Shown: piece by piece, positions 35,121-43,160 of the stretch
How positions within the stretch are numbered: position 1 is the stretch's first letter
Layout of the letters: each line of letters starts with the position of its first letter
Assembly (NCBI RefSeq): GCF_041320665.1
Contig: NZ_CP166730.1
Coordinates: 3,100,001 to 3,164,000, forward strand
Origin: Comamonas sp. GB3 AK4-5
GTDB lineage: Bacteria; Pseudomonadota; Gammaproteobacteria; Burkholderiales; Burkholderiaceae_C
Direction: 5' to 3'
DNA: 64,000 nt
The notes under the pieces: generated by a model
Told to the model about the DNA's origin: nothing
The model's database searches: none
Seen by the model: only the letters and a program-made list of their open reading frames with translations
Made by a program: the position numbers and the translations under genes

Positions 35121-36126
35121 ATGGCAGCGGCTTGGCTGCAGCCGGGCTGCCGGGGGCTGCACCCCTGCCGGCCGGCACCAATGCCGGCAAGGGATGCTCG
35201 GGGCCGTCATAGACCAGCTCCAGCACCACGTCACCACGCAGCAGGCGCTGCGCCCAGTCGTCGATGGCGGCGCGGTCCTCGGACCCCACGCGGTCGGCCA
35301 TGTCCAGGCGCACCAAGGCCGGCTCCTCCAGCCCGAAAGCACGGTAGCCCCCCAATGGCAGTTGGCCACGGCCATGGTCTGCAATGGCGCGCAACACGGC
35401 CTCGCCGGAATCGCAAATAGCCGAGGCGATGAACACCTGCGGGTCGCGCTCCACCCAGGGCAGCACATTGCCGATCTGGGCAATTCCATGCTCGCGGCAG
35501 GCCGCGCTGACGCCGGGGCGGCCGCCGTCGATCATGGCAAACAGCACATCCAGCCCGGTTTGCACCGCCATGTCCTGCACGCACTGGCGCGCCCAGTCGG
35601 GCTGGTGCTGGTGGCCACAGAACTGTGTGATGAGTGGCCCGGCAAAGCCGGCGGCGCGCAGGCCATGGGCATAGGCCGCCCGCCCACGCAGCCCCGGCGG
35701 CACTTTCTCGCCCGAAAAATGCCCCACCACCTGGCTGCGGCTGAGTCGGGCCGCCAGCACCCCCGCCAAAAAGGCCGATTGCTCCTGCAGCACCTCGTAA
35801 CGCGCCACATTGGGCGCCTGCAGACTGCCCTGGGTCACCGCAAAGGCCTGCCGTGGAAACTGCGGCGCCAGCAAGGCCACGGGGCCGTCACCCTGGCCGC
35901 CATGGGCCACGATGAGCGCATAGCCTGCGCTGCACAGCGCCTGCATCTCCTCGGCACGCTGCGCGGCCGACTGGCCGGCCACCCAGTGCACATCGACCGC
36001 ATAACCGGCAGCCTGGGCGCGCCGGGCGCCCAGCAGGCCGGATTCATTGAAGCTGCCCTGGCCTTGCGGGCCAAACAGCACAACGGCATGGCGCGCCGTG
36101 CGCGGGCTCAGGTTTGATATGCCCAT
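35119..36126 (-). CDS. BMP/PnrA-like substrate-binding protein, no signal peptide
   Basis: A 335-residue protein of the basic membrane protein family. It has the opening HAVVLFGPQGQGSFNESGLLGA, then LIVAHGGQGDGPVALLAP and QEQSAFLAGVLAARLS, all in the BMP pattern. Family members are lipoproteins that bind nucleosides for ABC import. This one has neither signal peptide nor lipobox, so it may be cytoplasmic or mis-started. ATG 36126 follows GGGAG; a GTG at 36147 is in frame and would overlap the stop codon of the TctC gene upstream. The TctC gene is 17 bases upstream on the same strand, so both share an operon. No ABC permease is nearby. Confidence 0.7.
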   Translation of the reverse strand: MGISNLSPRTARHAVVLFGPQGQGSFNESGLLGARRAQAAGYAVDVHWVAGQSAAQRAEEMQALCSAGYALIVAHGGQGDGPVALLAPQFPRQAFAVTQGSLQAPNVARYEVLQEQSAFLAGVLAARLSRSQVVGHFSGEKVPPGLRGRAAYAHGLRAAGFAGPLITQFCGHQHQPDWARQCVQDMAVQTGLDVLFAMIDGGRPGVSAACREHGIAQIGNVLPWVERDPQVFIASAICDSGEAVLRAIADHGRGQLPLGGYRAFGLEEPALVRLDMADRVGSEDRAAIDDWAQRLLRGDVVLELVYDGPEHPLPALVPAGRGAAPGSPAAAKPLP

Positions 36127-36143
36127 GGCGCTCTCCCGCCCGC

Positions 36144-37136
36144 TCACAAGGTGGCCCCTGTGCGCTGGGCAATACGGCCCCAGGTGGCGGACTGTGCAGC
36201 CACCAAATGGGCGAAGGCCGCTGGCTCCATATCCTGGGTGGCAAAGCCCTGTGCCTGCAGGGCCTGGGCGATAGCGGGGCGCAGGCAGGCTTGGCGCACG
36301 GCCTGGCTGATGCGCGCGGCCACCCCGGCCGGCACGCCTGCGGGTGCAGAGATGCCGACGTAGTTTTCAGACTCCAGCTGCGCATAGCCCAGCTCGGCCA
36401 CCGTGGGCGTGTTGGGTGCCTGGGGCACGCGCCGCGCCGAGGTGACGGCCAGCAGCTTGATGCGGCCTTGCTGCTGCAGCGGGATGTTCTGCGGCAGGGC
36501 ATCGACCGCCATGCGAATCTGGCCACCCAGCAAATCGCTGCGCATAGGGCCGGCCCCCTTGTAGGGCACATGCTGCAGTTTCAAACCCAGGGCCTGGGCA
36601 AACTGCTCCCCCACCAGATGGCCGACAGAGGCGGCACCACCGCTGCCAAAGGGCAGTGCCCCGGGCTGTGAACGAATCCAGGCCGCCAGCGCCTCGATAC
36701 TGTGGGCGGGCACCGATGGGTGCAGGGCAAACACGGTTGGCACGGCGCCTATATAAGCCAGGTGGACAAAGCTGCGGCTGGGGTCGTAGCTGCGTTTTTC
36801 CAGCAAGGAAGGCGCAATCGACAGCGCTGCCGAGTTCGAGGCCAGCAGGGTGTAGCCGTCGGCGGGGCTTTGCGCCACCTGCTGCGCGCCAATCGACGAG
36901 CCCGCCCCCGGTTTGTTCTCGATCACCACGGGCTGGCCCAGTTGCTCGCCCAGCGCCGGGGCAAGCAAGCGCGCCACCAGATCACTGGAGCCACCCGGTG
37001 GGAATGTGACCACCAGCTTGATGGGCTTGCGGGGCCAGTCGGTGGTGGCCGCCGTGGCGGCCCAGCTCAAGGGGGTGGCAGCCAAGGCACCCAGCAGGGT
37101 GCGGCGGCGCAGGGATGGGGTGTGCGTGGGCATCAT
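36144..37136 (-). CDS. Bug/TctC family tripartite tricarboxylate receptor
   Basis: A 330-residue periplasmic receptor. The RRRTLLGALAATPLSWAATA region is a twin-arginine-like signal, and the mature start is WPRKPIKLVVTFPPGGSSDLVAR. Conserved FGSGGAASVGHLVGE and HVPYKGAGPMRSDLL follow. Two adjacent ATGs (37136 and 37133) and a TTG at 37139 are possible starts; none has a clear ribosome binding site. It is followed closely by the BMP-like gene, an unusual pairing of two binding-protein folds in one operon. Confidence 0.9.
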   Translation of the reverse strand: MMPTHTPSLRRRTLLGALAATPLSWAATAATTDWPRKPIKLVVTFPPGGSSDLVARLLAPALGEQLGQPVVIENKPGAGSSIGAQQVAQSPADGYTLLASNSAALSIAPSLLEKRSYDPSRSFVHLAYIGAVPTVFALHPSVPAHSIEALAAWIRSQPGALPFGSGGAASVGHLVGEQFAQALGLKLQHVPYKGAGPMRSDLLGGQIRMAVDALPQNIPLQQQGRIKLLAVTSARRVPQAPNTPTVAELGYAQLESENYVGISAPAGVPAGVAARISQAVRQACLRPAIAQALQAQGFATQDMEPAAFAHLVAAQSATWGRIAQRTGATL

Positions 37137-37489
37137 CAAAAGAACCGGCAGCGCCCCCTGCCCTGTGCCGGGTTGGCTGCCGCTTTATCGCCTTATGGTT
37201 TCAAGCAAGAGGCCTCCAATCTAGGGCGCCAGGCCTTTGGCGCCAAAACAATTTACGCATATGCGTATACGTACATCTTCCTTACGCGCAGACGCATTTT
37301 CGGACCATGCCTGGGGCCCTTCATGGTGCGGGGCATCGCCACAGCCAGTCTGAGGGGCCGCGCCCGCATATGGCGGCTGCTAATCCCGGCCCAGGTCCGG
37401 GGATATGGCGGGGCGCTGTGCCGGGCGAGTCGTACAAGCGTACGATTCCGTTCTTTCGTACGTGCGTACGACAAATTTCTCAAACACCC
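37137..37489. promoter_or_regulatory. Divergent region between TctC and MFS genes with several operators
   Basis: The 353-base gap holds no gene. Two near-identical 16-bp dyads TCGTACAAGCGTACGA (37430-37445) and TCGTACGTGCGTACGA (37456-37471) lie 19-60 bases before the MFS start, centre-to-centre 26 bp. A perfect 14-bp dyad TACGCATATGCGTA is at 37254-37267, nearer the TctC gene. Confidence 0.65.
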
Positions 37490-38728
37490 ATGCACCCGGA
37501 CACCGCAACCCTCAGCGTCACCGCCACGCCTTCCGCTTCCCCGCTCACCCGCAGCAGCGCCTTGTTCGGCCTGTTTGTACTGGTGGGCCTGGCCACTTCC
37601 ACCTGGGTCACCCGCACGCCCGCGCTGCGCGATGCGCTACAGGCATCCACCGAGCAAATGGGCATGGTGCTGTTCGGCTTTTCGCTGGGCTCCATGCTGG
37701 GAATTTTGACGGCCAACACGCTGACCCAGCGCCTGCATGCCCGCCGCGCCACCGGGCTGGGCATGGTGGTCAACCTCTGCGGCCTGGCGCTGCTGGCTCT
37801 GGGCACAGGCTATGCCAGCGTGCCCCTGGCCTTTGGCGGCTTTGTGCTGTTTGGCCTGGGCATGGGCTGGAGCGATATTGCCGTGAATGTGGAATGCGCC
37901 GCGCTGGAAAACGCCGTGGCCCGCCCGTTGCTGACCACACTGCACGGCTGCTTCAGCCTGGGGGCCTTGCTGGGCGCCCTGTTGGGCAGCCTGATGGCCT
38001 GGCAGAACGTGCCCGTGCTGTGGCATTTGCTGGGGGTGGCCGGGGTGGCGGCGGTGCTGAGTGCGCCGTTGCTGCGCCAGATTCACAACACCAGCGCGCG
38101 GGCTGCACAAGCGGCTGCAAACGAGGCCGAAGCGGCCGCCGGCTCGGGCTCCATGTTCCAGGCCTTCAAGCAGCGCGGCGTGCTGCTGATTGGCCTGTTT
38201 GCGCTGGGCCTGGCACTGGCCGAGGGCGCGGCCCATGACTGGCTGCCGCTGCTGATGGTGGACGGCTACGGCTTTGCCCCCGCGCAGGGAACGCTGATCT
38301 ACATGCTGTTCACCCTGGGCATGGCCGTGGGCCGCTTTTCCGGCCAGGCCTTGCTGCGCCGCGTGGAGCGCCACACGCTGATGCGTGCCAGTGCCTGCGC
38401 CGCAGCCTGCGGCCTGGCGCTGGTGATTGTGGCCCAGCACCCGCTGCTGGGCGCCCTGGCCGTGGTGCTGTGGGGCCTGGGCGCGGCCCTGGGTTTTCCG
38501 CTGGCCTTGTCGGTGGCGGCCGAAGGCGGCGGCGCCAGCGCCCAGCGCGTCAGCGCCGTGGCCACGCTGGGTTATGTGGCCATTCTGGTGGGCCCGCCGC
38601 TGCTGGGCTTTCTGGGCGAACAGCATGGCCTGCGTCTGGCCATGCTGCCGGTGTTGACCATGGTGGCCATTGCCTGGGCCGTGGCTTATACGCTGCGCCC
38701 GCGGGGTCTGCAGCTGCGAGAGGTGTAG
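37490..38728 (+). CDS. MFS transporter (YbjJ-like)
   Basis: A 412-residue membrane protein with 12 predicted segments. Typical MFS stretches are LATSTWVTRTPALRD near the first helix, FGFSLGSMLGIL, and GMGWSDIAVNVECAALE in the middle of the first half. The latter resembles E. coli YbjJ, whose neighbour RcdA is a TetR regulator. A TetR gene follows downstream here in convergent orientation. The paired dyads directly before the start are its likely operators. Substrate unknown. The ATG at 37490 has only a weak site upstream (no GGAG). Confidence 0.85.
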   Translation: MHPDTATLSVTATPSASPLTRSSALFGLFVLVGLATSTWVTRTPALRDALQASTEQMGMVLFGFSLGSMLGILTANTLTQRLHARRATGLGMVVNLCGLALLALGTGYASVPLAFGGFVLFGLGMGWSDIAVNVECAALENAVARPLLTTLHGCFSLGALLGALLGSLMAWQNVPVLWHLLGVAGVAAVLSAPLLRQIHNTSARAAQAAANEAEAAAGSGSMFQAFKQRGVLLIGLFALGLALAEGAAHDWLPLLMVDGYGFAPAQGTLIYMLFTLGMAVGRFSGQALLRRVERHTLMRASACAAACGLALVIVAQHPLLGALAVVLWGLGAALGFPLALSVAAEGGGASAQRVSAVATLGYVAILVGPPLLGFLGEQHGLRLAMLPVLTMVAIAWAVAYTLRPRGLQLREV

Positions 38729-38733
38729 GTCAG

Positions 38734-38840
38734 CTCCCCCTGAGCCGCTGCGCGTCTTCACCTCTCTCACGCTACGCGTGGGAGGGGACGGCACCGGCGC
38801 CTACCAAGGGTACAGGCGGCCCTTGCGCGGTGCCCCTGGC
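38734..38840 (+). repeat. Post-stop GC-rich intergenic repeat, copy C
   Basis: It begins 6 bases after the MFS stop codon with CTCCCCCTGAGCCGCTGCG. It then has GGGAGGGGACGGCACC and ends CCCTTGCGCGGTGCCCCTGGC, collinear with copy A at 11669. The following stretch up to 39021 (about 180 bases) holds no gene I can support. Confidence 0.8.
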
Positions 38841-39021
38841 TGCGCTGCGCCGGTTTTGTTCGTCTCGGGTCTTTAGCGCCTGGTGCTTGTTCGGCCATAC
38901 CCGTGGGTACGAGGTGCCTATTCTTTCTCTGGCGCTATGCGCGGTAGGGATGGCAGCAGCGCGGTGAAGCGCCCCTTGTCCGGCGTCCTGACAAGGAGGA
39001 GCGCAGGGAAAGCTCCGCGGC

Positions 39022-39558
39022 TCAATTGCCCCGGGTCTGCAGCCCGGCCTGGGCCTGCACGGTGCGCAGAATCTGCGCCCTGGGCAAGGGCTGGGCGCCC
39101 AGCACCTGGTGGATGGTCAGGCCCTCGATCAAGGCATCCATTACCCGGGCCGTGTCGGCGTCAAAGCACAGCTGCAAAGCGATCTGGCTTTGCGCCATCC
39201 ATTGGTGCATCACGCCGCGGTAGGCCTCGCTGCGCGCGGCCATGGCGTAGAGCTCGAACGACAGCAGCAAATGCGCGGTGGTGGGCCAGACCTCACCGCA
39301 AATCAAATCCACCACCGCCTCGCAGGCCTGCTCGGGGCCATTGGCTGCTTGCATACGGGCATGAAAGCCCTGGCTGATGGTGTCGGCAAACTGGCGAAAC
39401 GCGGCCAGCAGCAGATCGTCAATGCTGGGGAAGTGGTAGGTCAGCGTGCCCGGGGACAGCTGGGCCTGCGCAGCAATCTTGCGGTAGGTGGCGCCCTGCA
39501 CCCCACTTTCGGCAATCACGTGGAAAGCGGCATCAATGGCTTGCTGGCGGGTGTCCAT
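39022..39558 (-). CDS. TetR family transcriptional regulator (RcdA-like)
   Basis: A 178-residue regulator. The TetR helix-turn-helix covers residues 4-52 (RQQAIDAAFHVIAESGVQGA, then YRKIAAQAQLSPGTLTYHFP). The helical ligand domain covers the remainder. It is convergent with the YbjJ-like MFS gene, the same gene partnership as ybjJ-rcdA in E. coli. It probably represses that gene from the TCGTAC-type dyads at 37430-37471. The ATG at 39558 has no clear ribosome binding site. Confidence 0.85.
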   Translation of the reverse strand: MDTRQQAIDAAFHVIAESGVQGATYRKIAAQAQLSPGTLTYHFPSIDDLLLAAFRQFADTISQGFHARMQAANGPEQACEAVVDLICGEVWPTTAHLLLSFELYAMAARSEAYRGVMHQWMAQSQIALQLCFDADTARVMDALIEGLTIHQVLGAQPLPRAQILRTVQAQAGLQTRGN

Positions 39559-39686
39559 GGGCGGTGGCAATCAAGAAACGGGTGACCAGGCCATGGTACT
39601 GCAAGCCATAACGGCTGTTGACGCAGGCACCAATTACGTTGGCAGCTATCAATTTAAGAATGCCTGCAACAGTACTGAAGAAGGGC

Positions 39687-40187
39687 TCAGAACACGCCCA
39701 GCGCCAGCCCGGTGGCCAGCGCCTCGCCCAGAGCATGGCTGGCGGCCAGGTCGGCAGCGGCGATCTGCTTGGGGGCCAGAATGGCCTCGGGCGTCTGGGC
39801 ATGGGTGCAGACGATCAGGGGCTCGGCCACGGCTTTGAGCCGCCAGCCCGTAGCGATGCGCGCTATCTGCCGCGCGGCGTTGCTGCCATCGCTGCCGGCA
39901 CAGACCAGGCTGGCATAGGGCCGGCCCTGAATGCGGTCCAGCACGCCGTAGTAGCTGCGGTCAAAAAAATCCTTCATCAGCCCGCTGATGGCGGCCAGGT
40001 TCTCGGGCGTGGCAAACAGATAGCCATCGGCATCCAACAGGTCCTGCGCACCGGCGGCGCTGGCATGCAACAGGCGCACGGTCACCCCGCCCTCGGCCTG
40101 CGCGCCCGCGCAGGCGGCCTCGGCCAGCTGACGTGTGCCGCCGGTGTGGCTGTGGTAGACGATGAGCAGGGTCTTGGCGTGGTCCAT
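39687..40187 (-). CDS. Flavodoxin-like NAD(P)H-dependent oxidoreductase
   Basis: A 166-residue flavodoxin-fold protein. The FMN phosphate loop HSHTGGTRQLAEA follows the first strand (TLLIVYHS), and GYLFATPENLAAISGLMKDFFDRSYY forms the flavin-edge loop and helix. Likely an FMN-dependent reductase of quinones or similar compounds. The ATG at 40187 is chosen because the frame upstream looks non-coding. Confidence 0.82.
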   Translation of the reverse strand: MDHAKTLLIVYHSHTGGTRQLAEAACAGAQAEGGVTVRLLHASAAGAQDLLDADGYLFATPENLAAISGLMKDFFDRSYYGVLDRIQGRPYASLVCAGSDGSNAARQIARIATGWRLKAVAEPLIVCTHAQTPEAILAPKQIAAADLAASHALGEALATGLALGVF

Positions 40188-40317
40188 GCCTGCAGCATAC
40201 GCGCGGCGAATGGCTATGGCCGACAAGTCTTTGCTACACACAAACGGCGTTCTCTGACAGACAGGCGGCCCTGCCTATGTTGCAATGCAAGAACTCCATT
40301 CAACCTGGGGTTTTGCC

Positions 40318-40482
40318 ATGCGACGTACTACCCGAAATCCATGCCACCACCCGGTGCTGGCCTTTGTGGTCACCGCCATCTTGGCGCTGCTTGCCGCCTC
40401 CTCCCTGCTGGGGGTGGACATGGTGGCCAAGTCGGCGGATTCCATGAGTGCGCTGGACACCAGCGCCCTGCTCCCCCGCTAG
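40318..40482 (+). CDS. Small single-pass membrane protein (hypothetical)
   Basis: A 54-residue protein: a short positively charged N-terminus (MRRTTRNPCHH), one hydrophobic segment at about residues 12-33 and a short polar tail. A GGGG tract precedes the ATG at weak spacing. It is 40 bases upstream of the cardiolipin synthase gene. I recognise no family. It may be a genuine small protein or chance. Confidence 0.4.
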   Translation: MRRTTRNPCHHPVLAFVVTAILALLAASSLLGVDMVAKSADSMSALDTSALLPR

Positions 40483-40522
40483 CCCTGCACAGCCTGTCCC
40501 GCCCGCAGCGCAGCATTTCGGT

Positions 40523-42037
40523 ATGCTGCCGGCCATGACCTGGCTGCTGCTTGCTCTGCACATACTCCTGATTTCCGCCTTCGGGCTGCGCATTTTGCTG
40601 CGCGATGACCTGCGCCCCGATGTCCGCATGGGCTGGCTGCTGGTGATGGTGCTGCTGCCCTATGCCAGCTGCCTGCTGTATTACCTGTTTGGCGAAGCGG
40701 CTTTGGGCCGTGGGCGCGGTCGCAAGCGTCTGAACACCCATGCCTATTTGCTGGCCCATGCCCCGGCCAGCCAGTTGCAGCAGCTGCAGCTGGGCAACAC
40801 ACCCCAGGCCGCGGCCGCCAGCGTGGGCGCAGCCCAGCAGGCCATTGCCCCGCCCTGGCAATGCGCCTTTGCCTATGCGGCCTCGGTCAACGGGTTTGTG
40901 CCCCAGGCCGGCCACCATGCCGAGCTGCTGGCCGATGGCAGCCAGGCCCGCGCCCGCATGCTGCAGGACATGGATGCGGCGCAGCAGGAAATCCTGGTGC
41001 TCTACTACATCTGGCTGCCAGACGAGACCGGCACCGCCATGGCCCAGGCCCTGGTACGCGCGGCCCAGCGCGGTGTACGCTGCCGCGCCATGGTGGACGG
41101 ACTGGGCTCGCGCAGCCTGCTGCGTTCGCCGCTGTGGCAGCAAATGGCCGCTGCCGGCGTGGAGCTGGCCGTGGCCCTGCCCATACACCGCCCGCTGCGC
41201 GTGATGCTGACCAGCCGCATCGACCTGCGCAACCACCGCAAGATCACCATCATCGACCGCCACACCACCTACTGCGGCAGCCAGAACTGTGCGGACGAGG
41301 CCTTTCACATCAAGCCGCGCTACGCCCCCTGGGTGGACATCATGCTGCGCATGCAAGGCCCGCTGGTGCTGCAGCTGCAGTGGGTGTTTGCCAGTGACTG
41401 GGGGCAAAGCGGTGCCAAGCCCTTTGTGCCTCAAACTCCTGCACCCCAGCCCCAAGCGCCGGAAGATGGTGCGCCCGCCCCAGCGGAGGGCTTTGTCGCC
41501 GTGGCCATTGCCGATGGCCCCACGGAGCGCCCCCGCTCCACTCCCCAACTGGTGGCCATGCTGCTGGCCAGTGCCCAGCGGGAGGTGGTGATCTCCACGC
41601 CTTACTTTGTGCCCGATGCCACCGTGCTCGAATCCCTGTGCGCCACGGCCTGGCGCGGCGTGCAGGTCACCCTGATCCTGCCGGCCCGCAATGACTCCTG
41701 GGTTGTGGGTGCCGCCAGCCGCAGCAGCTACCGCCGCCTGCTGCAGGCCGGTGTGCAGCTGTACGAATACCGCCCCGGCCTGCTGCATGCCAAGACGCTG
41801 TGCGTGGATGGCGAGCTCAGCCTGCTGGGCTCCACCAATCTGGACCTGCGCAGCTTTGACCTGAACTTTGAAAACAATGTGCTGCTGCAGGACCACGCGC
41901 TGACCCAGGCCATACGCGCCAGGCAGCAGGACTACATCCACGCATCCCATGCCGTGACGGCCGCACAGGTCCATGCCTGGCCCTGGTGGCAGCGCATCTG
42001 GCACAACCTGCTGGCCATGCTCAGCCCGGTGCTGTAG
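40523..42037 (+). CDS. cls: Cardiolipin synthase (phospholipase D type)
   Basis: A 504-residue enzyme. Two transmembrane helices (residues 5-25 and 35-57) are followed by two PLD catalytic domains. HKD motif 1 is NHRKITIID (H238, K240, D245) and motif 2 is LHAKTLCVD (H422, K424, D429); both are complete. It condenses two phosphatidylglycerols or PG plus PE into cardiolipin. A proline-rich linker of about 30 residues (299-330) joins the halves. A start 12 bases later (40535) is equally possible; no ribosome binding site is seen. Confidence 0.9.
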   Translation: MLPAMTWLLLALHILLISAFGLRILLRDDLRPDVRMGWLLVMVLLPYASCLLYYLFGEAALGRGRGRKRLNTHAYLLAHAPASQLQQLQLGNTPQAAAASVGAAQQAIAPPWQCAFAYAASVNGFVPQAGHHAELLADGSQARARMLQDMDAAQQEILVLYYIWLPDETGTAMAQALVRAAQRGVRCRAMVDGLGSRSLLRSPLWQQMAAAGVELAVALPIHRPLRVMLTSRIDLRNHRKITIIDRHTTYCGSQNCADEAFHIKPRYAPWVDIMLRMQGPLVLQLQWVFASDWGQSGAKPFVPQTPAPQPQAPEDGAPAPAEGFVAVAIADGPTERPRSTPQLVAMLLASAQREVVISTPYFVPDATVLESLCATAWRGVQVTLILPARNDSWVVGAASRSSYRRLLQAGVQLYEYRPGLLHAKTLCVDGELSLLGSTNLDLRSFDLNFENNVLLQDHALTQAIRARQQDYIHASHAVTAAQVHAWPWWQRIWHNLLAMLSPVL

Positions 42038-42184
42038 AGCGCCCAGGCCCTCTGCCAATGGGCTGGCTCGCCCTCTTACTTTGGGTCAACGGTCTGCGCG
42101 CGCCCTCCACCTAAGATGCAGGCAAGGCCTCCACGGCCCAACGCCTGCCAACACCTGTTTTGCACCTGAGGAAAGGACTGCCCC

Positions 42185-42628
42185 ATGAACCGCAACGACG
42201 TCACCGAGAAAATCATCACCACCAAGGTCAGCAAGGGCCTGAAATGGGAAGACGTGGCCAAGGCCGTGGGCCTGAGCAAGGAATGGGTCACGGCCGGCTG
42301 CCTGGGGCAGATGACGTTTGACGCCCGACAGGCCGCCATCGTGGCCGGTATCTTCGACCTCAGCGAAGAAGAGGCGAAGTGGCTGCAGGTGGTGCCCTAC
42401 AAGGGCTCGCTGCCGACCTCTGTGCCCACCGACCCGCTGATCTATCGCTGGTATGAGGTGGTCAACGTCTACGGCAGCACCATCAAGGAGCTGATCCACG
42501 AGGAGTTTGGCGACGGCATCATGAGCGCCATCGACTTCAGCATGGACATAGAGCGCGAACCCCATGCCAACGGCGACCGGGTGCGCGTGGTGCTCTCGGG
42601 TAAATTCCTGCCGTACAAGGCCTATTGA
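42185..42628 (+). CDS. cynS: Cyanate hydratase (cyanase)
   Basis: A 147-residue cyanase that converts cyanate plus bicarbonate to ammonia and CO2. The N-terminal helical domain resembles a helix-turn-helix. The C-terminal domain carries the catalytic triad Arg88, Glu91 and Ser114 (YRWYEVVNVYGSTIKELI, then GDGIMSAIDF), equivalent to R96/E99/S122 of E. coli. AAAGGA precedes the ATG. No carbonic anhydrase (cynT) or cyanate transporter is adjacent, so it acts alone here. Confidence 0.96.
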   Translation: MNRNDVTEKIITTKVSKGLKWEDVAKAVGLSKEWVTAGCLGQMTFDARQAAIVAGIFDLSEEEAKWLQVVPYKGSLPTSVPTDPLIYRWYEVVNVYGSTIKELIHEEFGDGIMSAIDFSMDIEREPHANGDRVRVVLSGKFLPYKAY

Positions 42629-42693
42629 GTTCCAGCCTGCGCCGGGGGCATATGCCCCAGGTACAGGCCTTCTTGCTTGCACAGGAGATGTTT

Positions 42694-43107
42694 ATGCAGA
42701 TCACGATAGCCACCACCATCAAGGCTCCGTTGGATGCCGTCTGGCATGCCTGGAACACTCCTGCAGACATCCTGCAGTGGAACACCGCATCGGATGATTG
42801 GCACACCGTGCGCTCTGAGGTTGATCTGCGCGAGGGCGGCCATTTCTCCTCCCGCATGGAGGCCAAGGACGGCAGCATGGGCTTTGACTTTGCCGGCAGC
42901 TACACCCGGATTGTGCCGGGCCAGCTGATTGCCAGCGACTTCGGTGGCCGCAAGCTGCTGGTGGAGTTTGAGGACACGCCCCACGGCGTGACCGTGCGCG
43001 AGACTTTTGATGCCGAGTCCTCGCACCCCATAGAACAGCAGCGCGCCGGCTGGCAAAGCATTCTCGACCGCTTTGCCCGGCATGTGGAGCAGCAACACAA
43101 GGCCTGA
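42694..43107 (+). CDS. SRPBCC/AHSA1 domain protein
   Basis: A 137-residue START-like fold protein. The opening TIKAPLDAVWHAWNTPADIL and the ending AGWQSILDRFARHVE are the AHSA1 pattern. Members bind hydrophobic ligands or, like Aha1, chaperones; no function can be fixed. AGGAG lies six bases before ATG 42694, favouring it over ATG 42688. It follows cynS by 65 bases and may be cotranscribed. Confidence 0.85.
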   Translation: MQITIATTIKAPLDAVWHAWNTPADILQWNTASDDWHTVRSEVDLREGGHFSSRMEAKDGSMGFDFAGSYTRIVPGQLIASDFGGRKLLVEFEDTPHGVTVRETFDAESSHPIEQQRAGWQSILDRFARHVEQQHKA

Positions 43108-43160
43108 GGCCAAGGCCGGGGCTGCTGTGCCGCCCCCTTACTCCCTAGTGTCCTAGCGCC

